A stretch of DNA of 14,304 nt, from positions 1-14,304 of the forward strand of contig JBKGZI010000110.1 in NCBI GenBank assembly GCA_046545675.1, read 5' to 3'. Source of the DNA: CAYLTX01 sp046545675 (lineage in GTDB: Bacteria; Myxococcota_A; Bradymonadia; Bradymonadales; Bradymonadaceae). The notes below the pieces were generated by a model that worked only from the letters and a program-made list of their open reading frames with translations, did not search any database and was not told the origin of the DNA. Position 1 is the first letter of the stretch. Each line of letters begins with the position of its first letter. Positions 7,739 through 14,064 of the stretch are shown here, piece by piece. The position numbers were made by a program, and so were the translations under genes.

Positions 7739-7865
7739 GGGGTGTGTTCATCGTCTGTCGGTCAGTACTGCACTCCCTCCCCGCGCGTAGCGAAGCACGG
7801 CCACTTTTGGACTGCAAAAGCGGGGAGGGCATCTTCTGCCAACCTACAGGCGATGAACACACCCC
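7739..7865. repeat. 127-bp imperfect palindrome with exact 15-bp inverted ends
   Basis: The ends are GGGGTGTGTTCATCG (7739-7753) and its exact complement CGATGAACACACCCC (7851-7865). Inside, arms of identical length (7754-7784 and 7820-7850) pair only partly, except for their innermost 10 bases CCCTCCCCGC/GCGGGGAGGG, which pair perfectly. A 35-base loop (7785-7819) remains. As RNA or cruciform DNA it would form a long interrupted hairpin. It lies 50 bases after the CerR-like stop codon, so it could end or stabilise that transcript. It could also be a MITE-like or REP-like dispersed repeat. No target-site duplication was identified. Confidence 0.65.
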
Positions 7866-7915
7866 CCAGCTTGCGGGCTACCCCTGCCTTGGCCGGCACA
7901 AACACTATCAGCAAC

Positions 7916-8896
7916 TCATAGCCAACCCTCTTCGAGATACCACTCGGCGGTCAACTCGGCGCCCCGGTCGATCGGCCAGTCTGGCTGCCAATCGAGCAGC
8001 TCGCTGAGACGTTCATTGCCGCAAACCCAGCTATCCTGGGACATCTCTGCGACCTTGTCGGTGTTGAAGATCGTCGCGCGGTTGGTCAACCGGCCCAAGG
8101 CCTCGCTGAGGTGGCCGGCGGCGTGAAATAAGACGCCGGGCAGGCATAGGTGACGCGCGTTTTTTCCCATGGCCTCGGCGAAGTCGCTGGTGAGGCTCTT
8201 CCAGGTGTGGATCTGACCGTCGTCGATGGGAAAGACCGCCCCGCTGGGGTGGTCGACATCGACGGCCAATCCGATGGCGCGGGCCAGGTCGAAGACGTGA
8301 ATCAGGCTCAAATGCCCGGACCCGTCGCCGTAGACCGGCGCCAGCCCGTATTTGGCCATCCGGAAGACGTTGAGCATCTCGTAGTCGCGCGGGCCGTAGA
8401 CCGGCGGCGGACGGAAAATCGTCACCGGGACTCGGTCGGAGACGGAGGCCACGCCCTGCTCTCCGAGCAGCTTGCTGCGGCCGTAGTGGCTGACGGGTTC
8501 GGGCTGGGCGGCGTCGGGCCGAGGTGCGGCCCCCGGCGATGGTCCCTGTGCGCTGACGCTGGAGACGTAGACAAAGCGCTCGAGCCCCGGGGTGACCTCG
8601 GCGGCCAACTCGGCGAGCGCGGCGGTCGCCTCGCCGTTGAGACGATAGAAGTCGTCGAAGTCGCGAACCTTGATGACGCCGGCCATGTGGACGACCGCGT
8701 CGACCTCTTCGAGCGCCGCGCGCATCCCGTCGACCTCGGCGAGCGAGCCGACGACGGTCTCCACGCCGAGGCCGTCGAGATGCTCGGTATCGGAGGTCTC
8801 GCGCACAAGGCATATCGGCTCGTGGCCGTCGTCGATGAGCTGCTCGACGACGTGGGACCCGACAAATCCTGTGCCACCTGTGACAAAAACTCTCAT
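7916..8896 (-). CDS. cerR: NAD(P)-dependent epimerase/dehydratase-like reductase, CerR-like
   Basis: A 326-residue extended short-chain dehydrogenase. It has the Rossmann motif TGGTGFVGSH (residues 6-15), a VSSVSAQGP segment with the catalytic Ser region (111-119), and the YGRSK active site with Tyr138 and Lys142. In Caulobacter, an enzyme of this family (CerR) reduces the 3-keto group of the N-acylated 3-ketosphinganine to give dihydroceramide in the cytoplasm or at the inner membrane face. The assignment here rests on context: its gene lies 31 bases downstream of the ceramide-synthase-like gene and near spt and a dedicated ACP. The ATG start at 8896 begins directly with the nucleotide-binding strand MRVFVTGG, so no N-terminal extension is likely; AGAG is the only hint of a ribosome-binding site. 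A nucleotide-sugar epimerase or 3-beta-hydroxysteroid-type dehydrogenase is the alternative. Confidence 0.8.
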   Translation of the reverse strand: MRVFVTGGTGFVGSHVVEQLIDDGHEPICLVRETSDTEHLDGLGVETVVGSLAEVDGMRAALEEVDAVVHMAGVIKVRDFDDFYRLNGEATAALAELAAEVTPGLERFVYVSSVSAQGPSPGAAPRPDAAQPEPVSHYGRSKLLGEQGVASVSDRVPVTIFRPPPVYGPRDYEMLNVFRMAKYGLAPVYGDGSGHLSLIHVFDLARAIGLAVDVDHPSGAVFPIDDGQIHTWKSLTSDFAEAMGKNARHLCLPGVLFHAAGHLSEALGRLTNRATIFNTDKVAEMSQDSWVCGNERLSELLDWQPDWPIDRGAELTAEWYLEEGWL

Positions 8897-8927
8897 GGGA
8901 TCTCTGCGCTCTTTTTTGAGTCTTTTC

Positions 8928-10091
8928 CTATAGCTCTTTTTCGTAGATCCGGTACGTCTTATATCGCTCGGCGCCCATCAACTCCATGCCTCCGTTGATG
9001 CCCTTATTGGTCTCGAGCGTCCAACCCGCCTCCGCTTCGACGTAGCCCTTCTGATAGGCGCGGTCGTAGATGGTCGTATAGAGCAGCACGCTCAGCCCTC
9101 CCATAGCCGTGCTGCGATACTCCTTTCGGATGCCGAGCAGCACGCAGCGGAAGCTCTTGGGGTTTTTGACCTTGAGCCTGTAGAGCACCTTTGCCCAGCC
9201 TGAGGGCATCAACTTGCCGTCGAGATCTCGAAACGCCTCGTTGATATTGGGCAGCGCCACGGTCATCGCCGCGGGCACCCCGTCGACCTCGGCGATCATG
9301 CACAGCTCGGGGTCGACGATGAGCTTGAACTCCTGGGCCATCTTGTCGAGCTCGGCCTCGGTCAACGGCACGTAGCCCCAGTTTTTGGACCACGCCTCGT
9401 TGAAGATATCCATGATGATGCGCACGTCGCGGCCGATATTATCCATATCGAGGTCGCGAATGGTCACCCCCGGGTGGCCCTTGGCCGCCTCGGCCATCTC
9501 GAAGGCATATTCGGGGATGCGCTCGCGACTGTAGCGCCACGCATACAGGTCCATCGCCTTTTCGAAGCCGGCCTCCTCGACAAAGTCGGGATAGTAGCGC
9601 CGGCCGTGAGGCATCATGATATAATTCGGCGAATCGAACCCATCGACGAGCAGACCGGCCTCCTCGTTGATCGACAGACTAAACGGGCCGCGCATACGGG
9701 CCATTCCACGCGAGCGGCACCAATCCTGGGCCGTCGCGAGCAGCGCCTCGGCGGCCTCCGGGTCGTCGTCGACCTCGAAGCAACCGAAGAAGCCCGCCCC
9801 GTCGCCGTGCTGCTCGAGGTGCTTCTGGTCGACCTGCGCGCTGATGCGCCCGACCACCCGGTCGCCGCGCATAGCCAGGTAAAACTGAGCCTCGCCGTGG
9901 TCGAACCACGGATTGAGCTTGGGCGAGATACGCTCCCAGATCATCAGATCCAGCGGAGCGCGATAGTTCGGATCGTCGGCGTATAGCCCGTGGGGGAAGC
10001 GAATAAAGCGATGCCGATCACGCAGGTTGAGCACCGGGCGGATGGCAACAGCCGCGTCACTGTGGAGTTGAGCTTGGTCGTAGCGGAGCAC
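8928..10091 (-). CDS. bcerS: GNAT-fold N-acyltransferase, bacterial ceramide synthase-like
   Basis: A protein of about 387 residues in the GNAT-related family that includes Caulobacter bacterial ceramide synthase, which N-acylates 3-ketosphinganine. Visible family features are HGLYADDPNYRAPL near the N-terminus, WFDHGEAQFYLAMRGDRVVGRI (beta strands and the start of acyl-CoA binding), GFFGCFE, MRGPFSLSINEEAGLLVDGF, and a C-terminal half with LLGIRKEYR and GWTLETNKGING. The identity is strongly helped by the neighbours cerR-like, acp and spt. Start choice: GTG at 10091 has GGGAGG six bases upstream and begins shortly before the conserved domain. An in-frame GTG at 10229 would add 46 low-complexity residues without a visible ribosome-binding site. 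It precedes the CerR-like gene by 31 bases, probably in one transcript. Substrate assignment is inference. Confidence 0.82.
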   Translation of the reverse strand: MLRYDQAQLHSDAAVAIRPVLNLRDRHRFIRFPHGLYADDPNYRAPLDLMIWERISPKLNPWFDHGEAQFYLAMRGDRVVGRISAQVDQKHLEQHGDGAGFFGCFEVDDDPEAAEALLATAQDWCRSRGMARMRGPFSLSINEEAGLLVDGFDSPNYIMMPHGRRYYPDFVEEAGFEKAMDLYAWRYSRERIPEYAFEMAEAAKGHPGVTIRDLDMDNIGRDVRIIMDIFNEAWSKNWGYVPLTEAELDKMAQEFKLIVDPELCMIAEVDGVPAAMTVALPNINEAFRDLDGKLMPSGWAKVLYRLKVKNPKSFRCVLLGIRKEYRSTAMGGLSVLLYTTIYDRAYQKGYVEAEAGWTLETNKGINGGMELMGAERYKTYRIYEKEL

Positions 10092-10247
10092 GTGGAGCCT
10101 CCCGAGGTTGAAGTTTTGGGGCGCGAATCTCGATACCCCATTCGCGCGCAGAGTGCCAGTGGCGCGGCTCGAAACGTGAAGGTTTCCGACCCTTTGTCCG
10201 GTTTCTCTGCTTGAATTCGAATCGGCCACCGGCTACATGATCGGCGT

Positions 10248-10276
10248 TTGACACGCGAGTTAGCCGCGCCGATGTT
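10248..10276 (+). promoter_or_regulatory. Candidate sigma-70-type promoter of acp-spt
   Basis: A perfect -35 hexamer TTGACA at 10248-10253 is followed, after exactly 17 bases, by GATGTT (10271-10276), which matches 3 of 6 bases of the -10 consensus. Transcription would start near 10283, about 45 bases before the ACP start codon. The same 237-base gap must also carry the promoter of the divergent ceramide-synthase-like gene; for that strand only a weak CTGGCA/TATCGA pair was seen. Confidence 0.42.
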
Positions 10277-10328
10277 TGCCAAGCACGATCAGCATCTGGC
10301 GCAGTATCCATGCAACCGAGGCACGACG

Positions 10329-10571
10329 ATGACCCGAGACGAAGTGGTCGCTATCATTCGAAATAATGTGGTCGAGCAGCTCGACGACGTCGAGCACGAA
10401 GACCTGGAGTTCGCCGACTCGTTCCGCGAGTTCGGCGCCAACAGCCTCGACATGCTCGAGGTCGTCACCGCCTCGATGCGTGAGCTGAGTATCCGCGTAC
10501 CGCGTGCAGAGCTCGCCGAGATCGAGACCATCGAGGGCCTCGCCGACAAATTCATGCAACACGTCGAATAA
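10329..10571 (+). CDS. Acyl carrier protein, likely sphingolipid-dedicated (AcpR-like)
   Basis: An 80-residue acidic acyl carrier protein. The 4'-phosphopantetheine attachment serine is Ser39 in FGANSLDMLEVV. The remaining helices follow the usual four-helix pattern, with a C-terminal EIETIEGLADKF. The ATG at 10329 was chosen because GAGG lies 8 bases upstream and the protein then has normal ACP length; an upstream ATG at 10248 would add 27 unrelated residues and overlap the likely promoter. It precedes spt by 138 bases on the same strand. Caulobacter has a specialised ACP next to spt that delivers the acyl chain to serine palmitoyltransferase. The same job is inferred here instead of general fatty acid synthesis, for which the usual fab neighbours are absent. 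Confidence 0.9.
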   Translation: MTRDEVVAIIRNNVVEQLDDVEHEDLEFADSFREFGANSLDMLEVVTASMRELSIRVPRAELAEIETIEGLADKFMQHVE

Positions 10572-10605
10572 AGCAGTCGGCCCCTCAAGACACCAGCGGT
10601 CTCCT

Positions 10606-10647
10606 GCAGTTGCAGTTAAGCAGTTGCAGTTACGCAGTTGCAGTTAA
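10606..10647. repeat. Three tandem 14-bp repeats between acp and spt
   Basis: Three consecutive units of GCAGTTGCAGTTAM (M is A, C, A in turn). The last unit's GTTAAGC flows into GTTCCTGGACC, the start of the CCYGRACC repeat. The same junction, GTTAAGC then TGTTCCTGGACC, recurs twice upstream of cstA, so the two leaders share a composite layout. Confidence 0.85.
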
Positions 10648-10653
10648 GCCGTT

Positions 10654-10709
10654 CCTGGACCCCCGGACCCCCGGACCCCTGAACCCCTGTAGTCCCGGAC
10701 CCCTGACCC
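10654..10709 (+). repeat. CCYGRACC octanucleotide repeats abutting the spt start codon
   Basis: Bases 10654-10689 hold 4.5 tandem copies of an 8-bp unit CCYGRACC. After TAGT, about two more degenerate units run to base 10709, directly before the spt ATG at 10710. No Shine-Dalgarno sequence is visible in the last 20 bases; the nearest purines are the GGA of the repeat itself. Bases 10654-10689 are the left arm of a perfect 36-bp inverted repeat, whose right arm lies just after the spt stop codon. Confidence 0.85.
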
Positions 10710-11975
10710 ATGACCGATATCGACCCCTTGAAGTTTAGCCTGGCCGACTTCGGCTGGAATGATAATCCGGACGTGCTGAGTCCCCCGCAGGATTTTCAGG
10801 ATTGGGCCGAGCTGCCCGAGATCTCGATGGGCATGAGCCTATACGAGCAGCCGCTGCAGCAATCACCCCAGCCGCGCACCCGCATTCGCAACGGCTTCGA
10901 CGGCGAAGAGCGCGACATCATCAACCTGACCTCGTATAATTACCTGGGGCTGTCCACCCATCCGGAGGTCGTCGCCGCCGCCAAGCAGGCCGCCGACGAA
11001 TACGGACTCAGCGCCTCGGGGGCGGCGATGCTCTCAGGGACCTTCGATCTGCACGAGCAATTCGCCGCCCAGCTCGCCGAGTTCAAGCAAAAAGACGCCT
11101 GCATGCTCTTTTCGAGTGGCCTGGGCGGCAATATGGGCGCGATGCAGGGGCTTTTGCGCAAAGGCGACGTGCTTATCGTGGACTCCAAATGCCACCGCAG
11201 CATCATCGACGGCGGCGTGCTCTCGGGGGCGAAGCTGGTCACCTTCGACCACAACGACGCCGAGCATCTCGACGCGGTGCTCGACCAATACGACGGCAAG
11301 CGCCGTTTGGTGGTCGTCGAGGGCGTCTATTCGATGGACGGCGACCTCTGTGATCTGCCGGCTATCAATGAAGCCTGCAAATCGCACGAGGTGCCCATCT
11401 ATATCGACGAGGCCCACTCGACGCTGATGTTCGGGGAGAACGGCCGCGGCGTCGCCGAGCACTTCGGCCTCGAAGACGCCATCGGCATCAGCTTCGGCAC
11501 GCTGAGCAAGTCGTTTGGCGGCGTAGGCGGCTTCGTCTGCGCCAACGAGGCGATCGTGCGTTATATGAAGTATTACGCCTCGCCGTTCCAATTCTCGTGT
11601 GCGCTGCCGCCGCCCATCGTGGCCGGCATGATGAAGTCGCTCGAGGTCGCCACGCGCGACTCCTCATTGCGCGACCAGCTCTGGGACAACGTCGCCTATT
11701 TTCGCGACAACCTCGAGTCGCTCAACCTCGATCTGGGCGACTCCCAATCGCAGATCATCCCGATCATCGTCGGCGCCGACGGCCGCCAACTGTACTCGAT
11801 GGCCATCGCCTGCCAGCAGCGCGGCCTCTTCTTGCAGCCGGTCGACTTCCCGGCCGTCGAGGCCCACGCCCGCCGCTTCCGCATCTCGGTGTCCTCGCAG
11901 TTGGCCAAAGAAGATATCGACGAGGCGTGCACGATCATCGAAGACGTGATCGCTAAACCGCTGGGAGCGGTTTGA
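10710..11975 (+). CDS. spt: Serine palmitoyltransferase (alpha-oxoamine synthase family)
   Basis: A 421-residue PLP enzyme that condenses L-serine with a long acyl thioester to 3-ketosphinganine, the first step of sphingolipid synthesis. Family motifs are NLTSYNYLGL (72-81), the PLP-stacking His162 in KCHRSIIDGG, IDEAHS (232-237, with Asp233 and His236), and the PLP Schiff-base Lys267 in GTLSKSFGGVGGF. A roughly 70-residue N-terminal segment precedes the common core, as in Caulobacter-type SPT, and exceeds 8-amino-7-oxononanoate synthases. The adjoining ACP and nearby ceramide-type genes favour SPT over KBL or BioF paralogues, which are otherwise very similar. Translation starts right after octanucleotide repeats, with no clear ribosome-binding site. 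An 8-bp stem hairpin covers the end of the gene. A perfect 36-bp inverted repeat flanks it on both sides. Confidence 0.88.
   Translation: MTDIDPLKFSLADFGWNDNPDVLSPPQDFQDWAELPEISMGMSLYEQPLQQSPQPRTRIRNGFDGEERDIINLTSYNYLGLSTHPEVVAAAKQAADEYGLSASGAAMLSGTFDLHEQFAAQLAEFKQKDACMLFSSGLGGNMGAMQGLLRKGDVLIVDSKCHRSIIDGGVLSGAKLVTFDHNDAEHLDAVLDQYDGKRRLVVVEGVYSMDGDLCDLPAINEACKSHEVPIYIDEAHSTLMFGENGRGVAEHFGLEDAIGISFGTLSKSFGGVGGFVCANEAIVRYMKYYASPFQFSCALPPPIVAGMMKSLEVATRDSSLRDQLWDNVAYFRDNLESLNLDLGDSQSQIIPIIVGADGRQLYSMAIACQQRGLFLQPVDFPAVEAHARRFRISVSSQLAKEDIDEACTIIEDVIAKPLGAV
11955..11973 (+). terminator. Hairpin at the end of spt, terminator-like without a U tract
   Basis: AAACCGCT, loop GGG, then AGCGGTTT form a perfect 8-bp stem overlapping the last codons and the first base of the spt TGA. 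The downstream bases are GATCAGGG, not a U run, so rho-independent termination would be weak. It could also protect the 3' end or pause ribosomes near the stop codon. Confidence 0.45.
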
Positions 11976-11976
11976 T

Positions 11977-12012
11977 CAGGGGTTCAGGGGTCCGGGGGTC
12001 CGGGGGTCCAGG
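11977..12012 (-). repeat. Right arm of perfect 36-bp inverted repeat flanking spt
   Basis: This stretch is the exact reverse complement of 10654-10689 (4.5 units of CCYGRACC), placed one base after the spt stop codon. Its inner 20 bases (11993-12012) are also complementary to 12169-12188 in the cstA leader, so it could pair with either side in RNA. Confidence 0.9.
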
Positions 12013-12014
12013 GC

Positions 12015-12134
12015 GCGGATGCGCGGATGAGCGGATGAGCGGATGCGCGGATGCGCGGATGAGCTGATGAGCTGATGAGCTGATGCGCTGATGAGCTGAT
12101 GCGCTGATGAGCTGATGAGCTGATGAGCTGATGA
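12015..12134. repeat. 15-unit tandem octanucleotide array GCKGATGM
   Basis: Exactly 120 bases made of 15 copies of an 8-bp unit. The first six units carry GCGGATG and the last nine GCTGATG. The final base of each unit varies between A and C. The block arrangement suggests growth by slippage from two ancestral units. Because 8 is not a multiple of 3, reading frames through it repeat every 24 bases and yield only low-complexity peptides. It is too short-spaced for CRISPR. Confidence 0.95.
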
Positions 12135-12146
12135 GCTGGCCGACCG

Positions 12147-12253
12147 GAACCCCTGCCGTTAAGCTGTTCCTGGACCCCCGGACCCCCGAACCCCTGCCGT
12201 TAAGCTGTTCCTGGACCCCTGGACCCCCGGACCCCCGAACCCCTGCCGCACCC
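12147..12253 (+). repeat. Composite direct repeats abutting the cstA start codon
   Basis: A 32-bp segment beginning GAACCCCTGCCGTTAAGC occurs at 12147-12178 and identically at 12188-12219, a 41-base period. Both copies lead into CCYGRACC octanucleotides: 3.5 units from 12169, and 4.5 units at 12210-12245 that differ from the spt leader copy at only two C/T positions. GCCGCACCC then directly precedes the ATG at 12254. No Shine-Dalgarno sequence is visible. The layout matches the spt leader, which points to one repeat module in front of both genes. Confidence 0.85.
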
Positions 12254-13990
12254 ATGAACGCTGCCGTCGCGACAGCCTTCGCCTTCGCCGCGTATGTGGC
12301 GGGCTATCTCATCTACAGCCGCTATCTCTCCGAGCGTGTCTTCGAGCTGCGTGAGGACGCCGAGACTCCGGCGCACGCGCTCGAAGACGGCATCGACTAT
12401 GTGCCGACGCGCTCCGGGGTGTTATTCGGGCACCACTACGCGTCCATCGCCGGGCTGGCGCCGATGCTCGGGCCGGCGGTGGCGGTCATCTGGGGCTGGT
12501 TGCCGGCGATGTGCTGGGTGGTCGTCGGAGCGCTCATGGTCGGCTGCGTGCATGATATGGGCTCGCTGGTGGTCAGCGTTCGCGCCCAGGGGAAGAGCAT
12601 CGGCGCGGTCGCAGAGGGCATCATCGGCTCGCGGGCGAAGACGCTTTTGCACATCATCATCTTCTTTTTGGTGGCGCTGGCGATGGGCGTCTTCGTGTGG
12701 GTCATCGCGTTTTTATTCAGCCCTGCCCCCGACCCCTCCCAAGCCCACGTCCACTTTCCGCAGGCGGTGCTTCCCTCCTTCGGCCTGATGGCCATCGCGG
12801 CGGCGATCGGCTGGTTGGGCTTCAAGAAGGGCGTGTCCTGGAAGTGGATGGTGCCGGTCGGATTCGGGCTGCTCTTGGCGCTGATCGTCGTCGCTCAGGA
12901 CGCCTCTGTGATGGCGTGGCTGCGCCTCGACAACCCCGATTTTGCGCCCGGCGTCGACGGCTGGAGCGGCATCCTGGTCACCTATGCGTTCTTCGCCTCG
13001 GTCCTGCCGGTGTGGAGCCTCTTGCAGCCGCGCGACTTCCTCAACTGCCTGCTCTTATATCTGGGCCTGGGCAGCCTATATCTGGGGCTGTTTGTGGCTC
13101 AGCCCGACTTCGTCGCCCCGGCGGTGCGGATGAATCCCGAAGGCGCGCCGGGGCTATTCCCCTTCGTCTTCATCGTCATCGCATGCGGGGCGGCCAGCGG
13201 CTTCCACAGCCTGGTGGCCAGCGGCACCACCGCCAAGCAGCTCGACAACGAGAAGGACGCCCGTTTTGTGGGCTACGGCGGGATGATCGGCGAGTCGCTC
13301 CTGGGGCTCATCGCCGTGCTGGCGACGACCGCCGGAGTGATCTCGTCGGACAAATGGCACGTGCTGTACAGCGACTGGGCAGCCGTACAGGCACTGGGAG
13401 CCAAGGTCAGCACATTCATCAACGGCTGTGGCCGCTTTTTGGAGGCGCTCGGTCTGCCGCACGAGGTCGGCGCCTCGTTCGTCAGCGTCATCGTGGTCAG
13501 CTACGCGCTGACCTCGCTGGACAGCGCCACCAGGCTGCTTCGCTACAACGTCGAGGAGATCGCCGAGACGGTCGGCGTGGAGTTTTTAAAGAACCGCTAT
13601 CTATCGAGCCTGATCGCCGTGGCAGCCATCGGCTTTTTCGCCTTCTACAAGATCGACGGCCAATCCGCCGGACTCGCCCTGTGGCAACTCTTCGGCACCA
13701 CCAACCAGATCATGGCCGCCCTGGCACTCCTGGTCGTCACCCTCTACTTGCTGATGCGCCAAAAGCCCTGGTACGTCGCCGGCATCCCGATGGTGGCGAT
13801 GCTGGCGACGACCATTACCGCGATGGTCTCCAACGCCAAGACCTTCCTCGCAGACGGCAAGTGGCTGCTCTTCGGCGTGGGCACCTTCCTGCTGGTGCTC
13901 GCCGTCTGGCTGGTGATCGAGGCGGCGATCGCGGTGGTGCGCTTTCGCGAAGACGGCCATGTGATCGAGTCGCTGGATATCAATATTTGA
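12254..13990 (+). CDS. cstA: CstA-family carbon starvation/pyruvate transporter
   Basis: A 578-residue polytopic inner-membrane protein of the CstA family, whose characterised members (CstA, BtsT) import pyruvate and have been linked to peptide uptake. Diagnostic stretches are DGIDYVPTRSGVLFGHHYAS (45-64), the family's DYVPT/LFGHHFA signature, MLGPAVAVIWGWLP (71-84) and VGCVHDMGSL (96-105). Further hydrophobic helices run through to the C-terminus, well over ten in total. Length is short compared with E. coli CstA (701) but usual for shorter clades. The ATG at 12254 is chosen because it begins the first membrane helix; extending to 12131 would translate the repeats. No ribosome-binding site is visible, since octanucleotide repeats run up to the start codon. 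It follows spt on the same strand, but a functional tie to sphingolipids is not evident. Confidence 0.93.
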   Translation: MNAAVATAFAFAAYVAGYLIYSRYLSERVFELREDAETPAHALEDGIDYVPTRSGVLFGHHYASIAGLAPMLGPAVAVIWGWLPAMCWVVVGALMVGCVHDMGSLVVSVRAQGKSIGAVAEGIIGSRAKTLLHIIIFFLVALAMGVFVWVIAFLFSPAPDPSQAHVHFPQAVLPSFGLMAIAAAIGWLGFKKGVSWKWMVPVGFGLLLALIVVAQDASVMAWLRLDNPDFAPGVDGWSGILVTYAFFASVLPVWSLLQPRDFLNCLLLYLGLGSLYLGLFVAQPDFVAPAVRMNPEGAPGLFPFVFIVIACGAASGFHSLVASGTTAKQLDNEKDARFVGYGGMIGESLLGLIAVLATTAGVISSDKWHVLYSDWAAVQALGAKVSTFINGCGRFLEALGLPHEVGASFVSVIVVSYALTSLDSATRLLRYNVEEIAETVGVEFLKNRYLSSLIAVAAIGFFAFYKIDGQSAGLALWQLFGTTNQIMAALALLVVTLYLLMRQKPWYVAGIPMVAMLATTITAMVSNAKTFLADGKWLLFGVGTFLLVLAVWLVIEAAIAVVRFREDGHVIESLDINI

Positions 13991-14064
13991 GGATGTGTCG
14001 GGCGGGATGTTGGGAGCCTGGCACCCGTTCCTCCGCGCGGAATCGGGGGTTTCCGGATGGCAAC

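Larger units (their letters stand above)
7556..7915. other. Intergenic region between regulator and CerR-like gene
   Basis: About 360 bases without a supported gene. It holds the upstream region of the LuxR-type gene (- strand), a perfect palindrome GATCACGTGATC at 7706-7717, and the 127-bp imperfect palindrome at 7739-7865 just downstream of the CerR-like stop codon. An ORF of 82 codons on the - strand (7614-7862) runs through the palindrome. It has no family resemblance and is rejected. Confidence 0.6.

Noticed and set aside
7614..7862. 82-codon open frame on the - strand
   Set aside because: It runs through the long palindrome; its sequence is explained by the repeat, and no family is recognised.
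8150..8998. 282-codon open frame on the + strand opposite the CerR-like gene
   Set aside because: Low-complexity Asp/Val/Gly-rich translation, antisense to a gene with clear Rossmann and YxxxK motifs.
12015..12134. CRISPR-like array
   Set aside because: Units are contiguous 8-mers with no spacers, and no cas gene is present.
12131..12253. N-terminal extension of the cstA frame
   Set aside because: It would translate the octanucleotide repeats into DPRTPEPLP-type sequence; the first membrane helix begins at the ATG at 12254.
11953..12255. 100-codon open frame on the - strand through the repeats
   Set aside because: Its peptide is only the translation of the two octanucleotide families (SSAHQLI-type repetition).
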